Origin: Costus lasius
Taxonomy: Eukaryota; Streptophyta; Magnoliopsida; Zingiberales; Costaceae
NCBI GenBank assembly: GCA_027563935.2
Contig: CM050450.1
Span: 30,801,439 to 30,865,438 of the forward strand
Direction of reading: 5' to 3'
Length of the DNA: 64,000 bases
Position numbers and translations under genes: made by a program. Below the pieces are notes generated by a model. That model did no database searches and had not been told where the DNA came from. It saw only the letters and a list, made by a program, of their open reading frames with translations. Shown here piece after piece: positions 33,405-45,597 of this stretch. Every line of letters starts with the position of its first letter. Position 1 is the first letter of the stretch.

Positions 33405-34561
33405 GACCTACGTCTTAAATTGTGCAGGAAAAATTTTCAAAAGGCACATCTATGGACCTAGTAGCATCTGCCTCCATGCTATTTTTGGTCTAAGCCTTAT
33501 GTATTTTTCGTTAGAACTTGCTATATAGTTTTGTGAGTATCGTTTGCACTCTCTTGTATTCATGATTATTTCATATGGTTGCATCTTTGATTTGCTTTAG
33601 ATGTATCACTCATTGATATTTCTTCGATATGGTTGTATGATGATATGATTGTTTATGATCCACTTTCTACTATCTTGTGGTGTGATTCTATTTTTAAAAG
33701 ATTTTCATTGATAAATATCTTCCTTGATGATGAATAAACCTATATTCATGATTAGAAAGAAACCTATCATGTTAGATTTATTTCTTCAATGCATATCTAT
33801 CTTTGAAATTTGACAATGGTTTATGCATGAAATTTTGGGTAGATGTGTAATTTGGGGAATAAGATCTAAAGGTGAAACTACTCCTTTAAACAAAATGAGC
33901 ATATGAATATGATTACTGAATTGATATCAATTGATCAACCTAGTAGATGTTTAGTCTATTTTGCTATTTGTTGGGAAGGAAGAATCCAATATCCATAAAA
34001 ATAGTGAGAGACTCCCCTACTTGGCACTATGTAAAATTGATAGTGGTACCTAAGTCATGGGTTGAAGTCTATGTCCAAAAGATAATGAGAGAGAAAAAGA
34101 ATAAGACTCCTCTACTTGGCACTATGCAAAATTGATAGTGGTACCGAAGATAAAAGTTGAAGTCAAAATAAAAAGTGTGTATCTGAGTGGGTACATGCCA
34201 TCTGTGCAAAAACAACAAAATACATGAAAAAAAATGAATAAAAATAATATGTGTAGAAAAAGATCTTGGAAACCTAATTTCTGTAAATAAAAGTATGATA
34301 GATTTGAACTAAAAATTGGGTGAAATCATGGGATTAAAAATTCTATTTATTATATAAGTTGCAGAGTTTTATTTTATTGAGATGTAGATCTAGATGGCTG
34401 AGTTCTATAAATGATATGTTTATTTGAAGTTTTGTGACACAATTGATGGAATTTTTCATTGTTGATTGTATTTTAAAAATTTATTGAGCATGAAAAAGTT
34501 TATCTTTTAATCAATTTTTGATTTTTGATTAAGGACAAGCAAAGTTTAAGCATTATATGTT
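33405..34561 (+). other. 3' internal region of gypsy element G1, non-coding
   Basis: Closely matches 41275-42486 of G2, including two AGACTCCCCTACTTGGCACT-type segments and the end ...GACAAGCAAAGTTTAAGC before the LTR, a polypurine-like tract seen in Tat/Athila-type gypsy elements. The left part of G1 is missing. Confidence 0.7.
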
Positions 34562-36352
34562 TGATGACACCGAAATTTATAGTAAATTTCATGCCATTTT
34601 ATATATCTTTTCGTGTCAAATTCATATCACTTTGCCTATTTTTATGCCTTTTTTATCAAATATTGTAAAATCTACTTCTATTTTAGTTTTTCATGATTTT
34701 CAGGTAAAAAAGGCACGATTTTAAGGTGTTTTCGAGCAAAATCAAACACATTGAAGAATTCCCATCATCAAGAAGAAGATACATGACAAATTTCAAGCAA
34801 AATGGAGCCACAAACCAAAATACGGCAAGGCGGTAATCTATATTACGGTACTGTATTTTCGTACGCTACCGTAATATCAGAGCATTGCCGTAATTTGGGG
34901 AGTTTTTCACCAGAGAATTTTTCTAATTTTACGGCACTGCCATAAACGATTACACGGTGCCATATTTTTGTAGCACTTTCAAACTAGAGATATTCACTGA
35001 AATTACGGCACTACCGTAAGCCATTTCATGGGCCGTAATTTCCAGACAATTCCGACCAGAGAGTTCAGTTGATTTTATGGCACTGCCGTAATACATTTTA
35101 TGGGCCGTAATTTTGACCCAGAACACACAGAACCAAAATACGGCACTGCCGTAAAATAAAACACGGCCATAATTTTTTCCTGGACACGCGAGTTTTTCAG
35201 ACCCGATTCTTGCGCGGACCATATCTTGAGATCCAGACATCCAAATCGAGATCCGAAGGTTGCTATGGACTCATCTCAATGAGGAGAAGGTAAAGGAACT
35301 GAAAGCCCCAATTTGGATGGGGAATCGAGGGAGCAATCAACAGAGAGGTGCTTAGGGTTCGCCTTTGCACCGAGAGGCGTGGAGACTACCTCTGGCCATG
35401 AATTTTACACAGAAGCTTCACTTGGAGGAGGAGAGGATACCCAGAAGTTTCAGAGTGAAAAGAGATCAATTGGAGGATGAATCAACGAAAGAAGGGCTCG
35501 GGCACTGTTCACAACAAGCTTTCGAAGCAAATTATGGCTGTAATTTCTATTACAGCCATGTTGTAACGTTATTTCTCCTTTCTCTTGGTTTTCTAATCGC
35601 TCTAAGACTATGATTCATTGTATTTCTTCTTCCATGCTTGCTTAAACATCTTTTGGGACATAGAGTGTAATCCCTTTGATTTTTAATGACTAGATGACTT
35701 TTATTTTGTCAAGATAGTTTTATCATGATAATTCTGCTTTTGTGATGACTTGTCTTTAATTCTTCATAGTTCATATTATCATGAATGTTTTAGAATTTTG
35801 CAAAATAGACTGAAAGGTTGATTGTGAAATTCGAAACCCTAGAAATCATTGTGTTTGGAACTCATCGTAAGAAATTATGTTTGTTCTTTGAATTCTGATT
35901 TTTAGTGATCTTATTTCCATGTTTAATAATTTGAATCTAGAATGAATTATTGTGTTAGACTTGATTTGATCTTGCACAAAAGTGAGGATTGAGTCGTTGG
36001 AGAACCATAAGTAGAACATATGTTGAGACTCGGATGCACGAAAGTGATCCTTGAGATTCCACTTGAGATGATCAACTTAGAATTCAGATGCACAAAAGTG
36101 ATCCTTGAATTATTTGTTTGATGATTTACATATCTACAGCGTTGGGATAGATCTTGCACGAAAGCGAGGATTGGTCCCTACATGATTGTCTGCATGAAAG
36201 TGAGATGATCCTTTTATGAAGTAAATTATGTCTTTATCGGAATGAAATTATTCTGACGACATTTTCTTCATATCTAGTCATTAAAATTAATGTGGATGAA
36301 ACCCTAGTCCCAGTTTCTCTCTAATTTACTTTACACTCTTTCCGTTGATTAT
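34562..36352 (+). repeat. 3' LTR of G1 (L1), first part
   Basis: Starts TGATGACACCGAAATTTATA. It carries a palindrome array at 34812-35170 and a GCACGAAAGTGA array at 35975-36200. It is interrupted by G2 at 36352 and continues at 44544. Confidence 0.85.
34812..35170. repeat. Palindrome array in LTR L1
   Basis: Units of the type TTACGGCACTGCCGTAA alternating with TTACGGGCCGTAATTT at 60-70 bp spacing, for example near 34929, 35005, 35077 and 35140. Related arrays occur in L2, L3 and inside G2. Confidence 0.85.
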
Positions 36353-38392
36353 TGATGACACCAAAATTTATAGTAAATTTCATGCCATTTTATATATCTT
36401 TTCATGTCATATTTATAAATTTTTGCTTATTTTTAAGCATTATTTGTTAAATATCACGGAATCTACACAATTTCTTATTTTTCATGAATTTCAAGTAAAA
36501 AGTGCTATATTTTGATGGATTCAAGCACAACAACGGATTCCAGACATCAAAACGAAGTCACACGTCAAATTTCAGGAGAATAAGAGCTTCATAACAAATT
36601 ACGGCACCCCCGTAATAGATTTTACAGTACCGTAATTCCACCATAGAATTAGGGTACTGCCGTAATCCCTGAGAGATGCCGTAATTTGGGAAAATTTTGA
36701 AAAGAGTTTTTATGGCGATTACTGTACTGCCGTAAATAAGATCACGGTACCGTAATTGCAAATGATTTTCCACCCGAGAGATTTCAGAGATTACGGCACT
36801 GCCGTAATGATCTTTACAGGTCGTATTTTGGTCCAGAACATACAGAAGCAAATACGGCACGGCCGTAAACATTTTTACGGGCCATAATCTTGATAAATAC
36901 TTCACAGAGCTAAAATTACGGCACTACCATAATATTCATTATGGTACCGTAATTTCCATTCAAAAACGCGATTTTTACGGGTCTGAATCTTGCGCGGACC
37001 ATATCTTTTGCTCCAGACCTCCAAATTTAGATTCGAAAGTTGTTGTGGACTCGTCTTAAAGAGGAGAAGATGCATGAAGTGAGGGCCCCAATGTTTATCT
37101 AGATTTCAGAGAGCAATTGTCAGAGAGGGGCTTAGGGTTTGTACTCATGCCGAGAGGCATAGAGTGCACTTCAGGCCATGATTTTCACGTAGAAGCTTCT
37201 CCTGGAGGAGGAGACGATACCCCAGAAGTTTCAAAGCAAAAGGAGTTCAATCGGAGGAGGAATCAACGAAAGAGGGGGCACGGCACTATTCACAACGTGT
37301 TTTGGAGGCAAATTACGGCTGTAATATCTATTACAGCCATGTTGTAACGTTGTTTCTTCTTCTTCTTTGATTTTTGAACACTTTGATACTATGGCTTATT
37401 GTATTTCTCCTTCCATGCAAGCTTAAACATCTTTGGGACATGGGGTGTAATCCCCTTTGATTTTTAATGATTAGATAATCTTTTCTTTGGTCAGAATAAT
37501 CTTTGTAATGATAATTCTACAAATGTGATTGATTGTACTTTGATTCTCCATAGATTGATGTTATTATTCATGTTTTAGAGTTCTCGCAATAAGGACCGAA
37601 AGGTGATTTGCTTGAGAACTTGGAACCCTAGAATTGCACGTTATGAACTCTCTTAGGCTAGTTCTTATTATTTGATTTTAGTGATTTAATTGCCATGATA
37701 ATATCATGAATTTAGGGTCGAGTTATTGTATTAGACTTGATTTGATCTTGCACAAAAATGAGGATCGAGTCGTCGGAAAACCATAACTAGAACTTGTGTG
37801 AGTCTTTGAAGCACGAAAGTGATCCTTAAGATTCAACTAGAGACAATTAACTTAGAATTCGGATGCACGAAAGTGATCTCAAGTTCTTTGATTGATAATT
37901 TACTTATCTTTAGCGTTGGGATAGATCTTGCGCGAAAACGAGGATTGATCCCTGCATGATTGTCTGCACGAAAGTGAGATGATCCCTTTATGAAATAAAT
38001 TAAGTCTTTATCATGATAAAATTAGTCTGACGACCTTTTATTTAAATATAGTCATTAGAATTAAGGAGGATGAAACCCTAGTCCCAATGTTTCTCTCTGA
38101 TTATCTGATTTCGTGTGTTTTCCATCATTGCTTTGCTATTATTCGGTTACTTAGCAAGTAAAAACACAACTAGTTGGTACTTAACAATAAGGTCTCTGTG
38201 AGATCGATATTTTTCTTTATTACTTCGAGTATCCGTGCACTTGCGGACACTACAAGTTTAGGGATAACAAGTTTTTGGAGCCGTGTTAGGGAGTGACAAT
38301 AGCCCTGTGCGCCAACACTTAGGTTTTGGCCATGACACCTTAAATAAGTCTACCTACTTGTATTTATAAGTGTGTCCTTTCGGATCACAATA
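36353..38392 (+). repeat. 5' LTR of G2 (L2, 2040 bp)
   Basis: Starts TGATGACACCAAAATTTATA. Palindrome array at 36597-36965, hairpin at 37313-37340, GCACGAAAGTGA array at 37750-37985. From 38270 it includes a relict primer site (TTTTTGGAGCCGTGTTAGGG) followed by 100 more LTR bases, so the old LTR end lies inside the present LTR. Confidence 0.9.
36597..36965. repeat. Palindrome array in LTR L2
   Basis: Six units near 36600, 36653, 36720, 36791, 36853 and 36916, based on TTACGGCACTGCCGTAA, each followed by a second, shorter inverted pair (ACGG...CCGT). Confidence 0.88.
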
Positions 38393-38398
38393 AGTTTT

Positions 38399-38416
38399 TT
38401 GCGCCGTTGCCGGGGA
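38399..38416 (+). other. Primer-binding site of G2 (tRNA-Asp type)
   Basis: TTGCGCCGTTGCCGGGGA, one mismatch from the complement of the plant tRNA-Asp 3' end, seven bases after the LTR. It is typical of Tat/Athila-type gypsy elements. Confidence 0.85.
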
Positions 38417-38665
38417 CCTTAGTTTTGTTAATATCAAAATAGTTGTTAGTATTGCTAGACTAGGTTTTATTTGTTTTAGATTTAACTTTGTTTTCTATTT
38501 TTGCAGATTTTGGATTTTCACAAGTTGTGATAGAGCTGTGATTTCTAAAATTTGTGAATTTGCTTGTGTTTTATATTTTTTGTTTTTTATATTCTGAAAA
38601 AAAAGAAAAACAATTTGATTGATTGGTGTTGGATTATCTTTCTGTTCTTGATAGATTTGATAAAT

Positions 38666-39887
38666 ATGTCTTTTCATCATAATTCTTGGGCATCTCAAAA
38701 AAGTAAGGTATACATGCCACAAGGTAAGCATGAAGATAATTCACGATGCACTCTTGTGAACATATTGAAATTACACTCTATTCCTTCTATTTGATGCAAT
38801 ATCTGTAATTGTAATGATCATTATGCTTTTGAATGTCAATTTAGAATTCTTGCAAATCCCAATGCACCTTGGTACCAAAATGATCAATATTTTTTTTATG
38901 ATGATTGCTCAAACAATATTTCTGAACCATACTTTGAGAAAACTGAAAAATCTAGCTTAGAGATCATGCTTGAAAAATTTATGTCAAATCAAAACCAAAT
39001 CATGATAAATAGAAGTAAGGAAATTGATGATATTAAGGGAATAATTGGTCAACTTGCTTCTCAGGTAGATTCTTTGACTGCTAATTCTGAATTTTTAGAA
39101 ACCTAGTTAGCACAAAAAGCATGTTTATTTGAGTTTGATTTTGAAACTGAGGAAATTGATTTAGAGAATTCTCCCTCTGATTATGATTATTTTGAGATTG
39201 AGCCTTATGTGAACATTAATGCATCTCACTCTAATTTTGATGATTGTGAAATTTATTCATCTGATAGTTTATTTGTGGAAAAGGTTGATCGTATTGAAAT
39301 TGGAAACCCTCTTTTGATGAAATTGATTCTTTTGATGATATATTGTTTGTGGTTGAATCTGATGAAGGATATGAGGGGGGGCTAATTTAGAGAAATCTTA
39401 TTCTGATTTTGTTGATAATTTTGAAATTGATAAATTATTTAATTGTGAGCATGAGGAACTTGAAAAAGATTTAAACATTACGAATATTGATGTATCTCAC
39501 TCTGATGTTTTGCCCATATCTACTGTTGACTCTTGTGATTTATTTAAAAATTTATGTTTCATTGAGGAATCTAATGTGAGAAAGAAAGATTATTTTGATG
39601 ATCCAATACTTATATCTTTTGATCAAAGTCCTATGACAATTGAAGATTTAAATTTGAAGAAAGGACTTATGATTTTGCTCTCTGATAAATTTAGGAAGAT
39701 CATTGAATATCCTTTGATTGAAGTTGAAAATTTTGATTTTGATTTTCGCATATTTAAGAAAGCCACATTGATTGTAATTTATTTAAAATTTTGGATATTT
39801 GGATTAGTGGCTAGACTTTTTGGACAGCAGAAAAGAAAGAAATTACATGCTATTTACTTTGGAACTGATTCACCTGCTTCACCATGA
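38666..39887 (+). pseudogene. Zinc-knuckle and acidic protein of G2, broken
   Basis: Starts at the ATG at 38666 (MSFHHNSW) with a second Met at 38714 (MPQGK). A CCHC knuckle (CNICNCNDHYAFEC) lies just after an in-frame TGA at 38792. A segment IIGQLASQVDSL follows that resembles the end of Tat/Athila gag, then a TAG near 39104 and a long stretch rich in Asp, Glu, Phe and Ser. A frame change occurs at about 39300-39390. The last open piece (39510-39887) has FDLFKNLCFIEE-like and LNLKKGLMILLSDK blocks. The same blocks in the same order occur in G3, so this is a real protein of the family and not a chance ORF. The function of the acidic part is unknown. Confidence 0.8.
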
Positions 39888-39930
39888 TTTTTGATTTTTG
39901 GTCAAGCTAATGACCTAAAAATTAGCGCTT

Positions 39931-39948
39931 CTTGGGAGGCAACCCAAG
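39931..39948 (+). other. CTTGGGAGGCAACCCAAG hairpin after the G2 ORF
   Basis: A perfect six-base inverted repeat with a short loop, 43 bases after the ORF. A GGGAGGCAACCC motif is known after gag-pol in many plant Tat/Athila elements; its role is not known. Confidence 0.7.
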
Positions 39949-40034
39949 CATTCTTACTTTGCTTAGTTTCTTTTATTTTAGTTTATTTTTAGAATTAATT
40001 TTTCTTTTCTTTTTGCAAAGAGAAACAAAATTTT

Positions 40035-40215
40035 GTGCAAAATACGGCACTACCGTAATCTGCCTTACGGTGCCGTAATCCTGATCCGATTTCATCCGAG
40101 AAGTTTTTTAGCATATTACGGCAATACCGTATTAGTTTTTACAATACTGTAATTTGGGACATTTTCTGACAGAGAGTTTTGTGTAAATTACGGCACTGCC
40201 GTAAAGAATATTACG
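40035..40215. repeat. Internal palindrome array of G2
   Basis: Three units of the TACGGCACTACCGTAAT type (about 40043, 40118, 40188), the same words as in the LTRs but in the 3' untranslated internal region. Confidence 0.8.
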
Positions 40216-40254
40216 CTCGTAATTGCTAAACTGTAGTCTGCTTATCTGATTAGG

Positions 40255-41270
40255 TGTTTTATCACTGTGATTTTAAGAAACTGGGTTGAGAAAATTTTTG
40301 ATCTTTGGCACCATATGGAAGTACTCATCTTTTTCTATCATCTGGATATTTTTGCTGAATTTTTAAGTCCATTGATCACTCTAAAACACATAGCATCTTT
40401 TCGATTCTGATTAATTTCTGCAGCAATTTTTTTGACTATTCTAATTAGCATTTTTGCAGCTTTTTAAGATACTTTAATGACTGAAACCCTGATTTTTCGC
40501 ATGGTATAGGAAGAACATGTGTCGTTCTATCTCATGGATTAATTGTTTTCATGAAAATATTTTCTAATCATTCTAGGACATATGGCAACTTTTCGAATTT
40601 GATTAACTTTTGTGCAATTTTTGTAGTTTTGTAATCTGATTAGCCTTCTTTCTGCTGATGCCCTAAATTCCTGACAGATTTTAATCCTTTGTTTTTCATA
40701 CGTCTGGAAAGAACAAGTTTTATTCTACCACATGGTTCTGTCTGTTTTCTTTTTGGATCATTAAATCTTATTTTTGGGTATAGCTACTTTTCTTAAAAAA
40801 TTCACTGGCTGCACTACTTGCTTTCTACCTGTTATTGCTTCTTTTGCCTCCTGATCCAGAAATCTTCAAGAGCAACTGTCTTCCACCTCTAGCCACCACT
40901 GCATCTGCCTCTGACATCACAGTTTCCAGCCATTGACACTGGATTATACCATCTGCAGACTCTTACTTCTTCTACTGCCACTATTTCCATTTATTTGATT
41001 TATCTATGCAGCATTATTTCTGGCACCCACCGGCCGACGATCTCACCTCCAGGACTATATTCTCTAGCAGGCCACTGGAGATTACTCACTCTACTGTCGG
41101 CACCATCATCATTGCTAGCAGCTTTTCAGCTAGCCTCTATTCACCCTCTGCTTCTCAGCTCCATCAGCTCTTTTCACCAACACTCTTCTGGACCATCGAT
41201 GATATCTCTGATTATTCTTTGAGAAAATTATTTCTATCATTATTATTTTAGAGACTATTTTTAAAACTGA
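40255..41270 (+). repeat. Modular 3' internal region of G2
   Basis: Degenerate modules of roughly 200 bp to about 40800, each with a segment like AAGAACAAGTTTTATTCTAC and TTCTGCAG-type motifs. The LTR of element N is built of similar modules. From 40840 to 41240 the sequence is rich in C and T; short frames there (40995-41251) have no recognisable domain. Confidence 0.55.
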
Positions 41271-41274
41271 GCCT

Positions 41275-42486
41275 TATGTATTAAATTGTGCAGGAAAAAT
41301 TTTTGAAAGGCACATATTTGGACCATGCAGCATCTGCCTGACATTATTTTTGGTCTGAGCCTTATGTATTTTTGGTCAGATGCTTGCTATATAGTTTTGT
41401 GAGTATCATTTGCACTCTCTTGAATTCATGACTATTTCATATGGTTGCATCCTTGATTTGCTTTAGATGTATCATTCACTGGGATTTCTATTTTATGAGG
41501 TTGCTTGAGTCTATTATGTCACACTTTTGACTATGATTGTCCGAGTTTCATGCTCCACACCTTTTGCATTGATGATGATATTTTTGAGGTTTAAAAATTT
41601 TATGATATGAATCCATGTGATGAGAGATGGGTAGATTTTTGTTATATATCATGATGAATGTTCATGTATGCATGCATATGAATGGAGATATACCTATTAT
41701 GCTGAATTTATTTCTTCAATATATATCTACTTGTTGAAATTCTTCATTGATTGATGCATGAGGTTTTTGGGTAGGTATGTTGTTTGATGAATGCAATCTA
41801 AGGGTGAAGCATCTTACTTGAATAAAATGAGCATATGAGTGTAATTTTTGAATTGATGTCAATTGGTTAACTTATTTGATGTTTAATCTATTCTATTATT
41901 TGTTGGGAAGAAACAATCCAAGATCCAAAAATAGTGAGAGACTCCCCTACTTGGCACTGTGCAAAATTGACAGTGGTACCTAAGACATGGGTTGAAGTCT
42001 ATAAAAAAAAGAGAGAGAGAAAAAGAAAATGACTCATCTACTTGGCACTGTGTAAAATTGACAGTGGTACCAAAGATAAGAGTTGAAGTCCAAATAAAAA
42101 ATTATATATGTATCTATATGGGTACATGCCATCTAAAAAAGAAAAGAAATAAGAAAGAAAAATTTTGTGTGGAAAAAGATTTTGGATATCAAATTCCTAT
42201 AAACAAAAGTATGATAGATGTAAACTGAAAATTAGGAATTCATGAGACTGAAATTCTTTACATTATGCGAGTTGCGAAGTTTTATTCGATCAAAGTTGTA
42301 AATCTTAAAGACTAAATTCCGAGGATGATGTATTTAACTGAAATTTTGTGCAAAAAGTTAGTGGAAAATTTCATGAGTGATTATATTTTAGAAATTTATT
42401 TTTCATGAAAAGACATATTTTCCATAGTAGAGTTCTTTATTCTATCTATTAGCTTGAGGACAAGCAAAGTTTGAGCCTTATGTGTT
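41275..42486 (+). other. 3' end of the G2 internal region and polypurine-like tract
   Basis: Non-coding, matching 33405-34561. It ends with TTGAGGACAAGCAAAGTTTG and on to the LTR at 42487. Confidence 0.7.
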
Positions 42487-44538
42487 TGATGACACCAAAA
42501 TTTATAGTAAATTTCATGCCATTTTGTATATCTTTTCGTGTCATATTTATGAACTTTTGCTTGTTTTTAAGCATTATTTGTTAAATATCACGGAATCTAC
42601 ACAATTTCTTATTTTTCATAAATTTCAGGTAAAAAGTGCTATATTTTGATGGATTTTGAAGGATTCGAGCACAACAATGGATTCCAGACATCAAAACGAA
42701 GTCACACATCAAATTTCAGGAGAATCAGAGCTTCATAGCAAATTACGGCACCCCCGTAATGGATTTTACGGTATCGTAATTCCACCATAGAATTATGGTA
42801 CGGCCGTAATCCCTAAGAGGTGTCGTAATTTGGGAAAATTTTGACCAGAGTTTTCATGGCGATTACGGCATTGCCGTAAATAAGATCATGATACCGTAAT
42901 TGCAGATGATTTTCCACCCGAGAGATTTCAGAGATTACGGCACTACCGTAATGATCTTCACGGGCCGTATTTTGGTCCATAAACATACATAAGCAAATAC
43001 GGCACGGCCGTAAACATTTTTACGGGCTGTAATCTTGACAAATACTTCACAGAGCTAAAATTACGGCACTGCCGTAATATTCATTACGGTACCGTAATTT
43101 CCATTCAAAAACGTGATTTTTACGGGTCCGAATCTTGCGCAGACCATATCTTTTGATCTAGACCTTCAAATTTAGATCCGAAAGTTGTTGTTGACTCGTC
43201 TTAAAGAGGAGAAGACGAACGAAGTGAGGGCCCCAATTTTTATCCAGATTTGAGAGAGCAATCATTAGAGAGGCACTTAGGGTTTGTACTCATCCCGAGA
43301 GGCGTAGAGGGCACCTCAGGCCGTGATTTTCACGTAAAAGCTTAGCCTGGAGGACGAGACGATACCCCAGAAGTTTCAAAGCAAAAGGAGTTCAATTGGA
43401 GGATGAATCAATGAAAGAGGGGGCACGACACTGTTCACAGCGTGTTTTGGAGGCAAATTACGGCTGTAATTTCTATTATAGCCGTGTTGTAACGTTGTTT
43501 CTTCTTCTTCTGTGATTTCTGAACACTTTGATATTATGGCTTATTGTATTTCTCCTACCATGCAAGCTTAAACATCTTTGGGACATGGGGTGTAATCCCC
43601 TTTGATTTTTAATGATTAGATAATCTTTTCTTTCGTCAGAATAATCTTTGTAATGATAATTCTACAAATGTGATTGATTATACTTTGATTCTCCATAGAT
43701 TGATGTTATTATTAATGTTTTAGAGTTCTCACAATAAGGACCGAAAGGTGATTTGCTTGAGAACTTGGAACCCTAGAATTGCACGTTAGGAACTCTCTTA
43801 GGCTAGTTCTTATTATTTAGGCATATTGATTTAATTGCCATGATAATAACATGAATTTAGGGTTGAATTATTGTATTAGACTTGATTTGATCTTGCACGA
43901 AAGTGAGGATCGAGTCGTCGGAAAACTATAAGTACAACTTGTGTTGAGTCTTGGATGCACGAAAGTGATCCTTAAGATTCCACTCGAGACAATCAACTTA
44001 GAGTTCGGATGCACGAAAGTGATATCGAGTTCTTTGATTGATGATTTACTTATCTTTAGCGTTGGGATAGATCTTGCGCGAAAGCGAGGATTGTTCCCTG
44101 CATGATTGCCTGTATGAAAGTGAGATGATCCCTTTATAAAGTAAATTAAGTCTTTATCATGATAAAATTAGTCTAACGACTTTTTATTTAAATCTAGTCA
44201 TTAGAATTAAGGAGGATGAAATCCTAGTCCCAATGTTTCTCTCTGATTATCTGATTTCATGTGTTTTCCATCATTGCTTTGCTATTATTCGGTTACTTAG
44301 CTAGTAAAAACACAACTAGTTGATACTTAACAATAAGGTCTCTATGGGATCGATATTTCTCTTTATTACTTCGAGTATCCGTGCACTTGTGGACACTACA
44401 AGTTTAGGGACAATAAGTTTTTGGAGTCGTGTCAGGGAGTGACAATAGCCGTGTGCGCCAACACTTAGGTTTTGCCCGCGACACCTTAAATAAGTCTACC
44501 TACTTGTATTTATAAGTGTGTCCTTTCGGATCACAACA
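42487..44538 (+). repeat. 3' LTR of G2 (L3, 2052 bp)
   Basis: Matches L2 along its length, with its palindrome array at 42738-43112, hairpin at 43456-43487 and GCACGAAAGTGA array at 43890-44125. It ends CGGATCACAACA before ATTAT. Confidence 0.92.
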
Positions 44539-44543
44539 ATTAT

Positions 44544-44749
44544 CTGCATCATAATCGATTGCTTAGCTAGTAAAAACACAACTACTTGGTATTTAACACA
44601 TAGGTCTTTGTGGGTTCGATACGTAAAAATATTACTTCGAGTATCCGTGCACTTGCGGACACAACAAGTTTAGGAAAACAAGTCTTTGGTGCGCCAGTAG
44701 AAAATAGATTAGCCAGAGATAAGTTGCACCTACTTGTTGGGATACAACA
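44544..44749 (+). repeat. 3' LTR of G1 (L1), last part
   Basis: Continues L1 after G2. It has the U5 string TTACTTCGAGTATCCGTGCA, then a relict primer site (TTGGTGCGCC) and the end GATACAACA, the same extended end as L2 and L3. Confidence 0.72.
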
Positions 44750-45597
44750 CACGTACATTTATCCTTTTGAATAATTAAGGCATTATCATTATGCTGTTTG
44801 CTTTGTCTTTCTTGATGTGCAAAATAATATAATAATATCCTTGAAGATTGATTTTACTCACTCTTATAAGTTTGTCCTCAATCAAGGTACCTTAATGGAT
44901 AAGGGACAACTTTGGTGATTGTGAGACTACCATGTGTCCTAGTTGGAGTGATCATCAAACCTCACCAACAAATTCACTAGTAATCATATGATCGAAATCA
45001 AGCAAAATCACCGTATCCTTATAAAGATAGTCATATAGTAGAATTATAATACAAACAATTCAATCAAGAAGTTAAGTGTCAACATAAGCAAAAACACTAT
45101 GATCATAAAATCAGTAGTAAGAACTAGACTTACTGTACGATCACAAAAATGTCAAAATTGGTAATCAAACTAAATGTGTATTCTAGATATGATCATAAGA
45201 TCAGAATGTCCTAAACTGGTTGGACTATATTATAGTTAATTTAGACTAGCACAAAATCACTAGACTCATCAATTCTTGTTTTCCATTCAAATGACTACCA
45301 AGTGTCATTCCACACTCATGTATAGGTTAACTAATATCAACAATCATAAAATTATCACTTTAATCATAACTAGTATGTGCGAATAAGATATTACTGTTAT
45401 AAGAACAAATATCACTATTATACTGATAACATATGCAACTAGCATAGAATAAGAATATCTATAAACACATCAAATTATGCCAAATTTGTAAAACTGTATA
45501 CAAATCAAAGAATATCTTGTTTTTGGGACTGGCCAATTTCGGGGATTGCTTCCGCTATGTATGTAATGAAATTTTAAAATTCTTAGGGTTTCCCAAC
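44750..45597 (+). repeat. Diverged copia LTR fragments
   Basis: The left part has GGTACCTTAATGGATAAGGG and GTGAGACTACCATGTG, resembling the 5' part of the B/C-type LTR. The right end (45515-45597) has TTTTTGGGACTGGCC and ends GGGTTTCCCAACA like those LTRs. The middle is unlike the LTR and shares a 90-base segment with 47080-47165. No gene. Confidence 0.5.

Larger units (their letters stand above)
36353..44538 (+). mobile_element. Non-autonomous gypsy element G2 (8186 bp)
   Basis: LTRs L2 (36353-38392) and L3 (42487-44538), with ATTAT flanking both ends (36348-36352, 44539-44543). It lies within the LTR of G1, a close relative. The primer site matches tRNA-Asp. The internal 4.1 kb encodes only remnants of a zinc-knuckle and acidic protein; no RT, RNase H or integrase is present. 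Over the first 110 bases the LTRs differ at about five positions. Confidence 0.93.

Noticed and set aside
40995..41251. Two overlapping frames rich in Ser, Leu and Pro
   Set aside because: CT-rich non-coding part of G2; no homologous frame in G1 and no domain.
34812..43112. CRISPR-like array
   Set aside because: Repeats are palindromic and variable, spacers are related to each other, the setting is a plant LTR element, and no cas genes are present.
44741..44757. Start of a copia LTR at TGTTGGGATACAACA
   Set aside because: Comparison with L2 and L3 shows this is the 3' end of the G1 LTR; only sequence to the right resembles a copia LTR.
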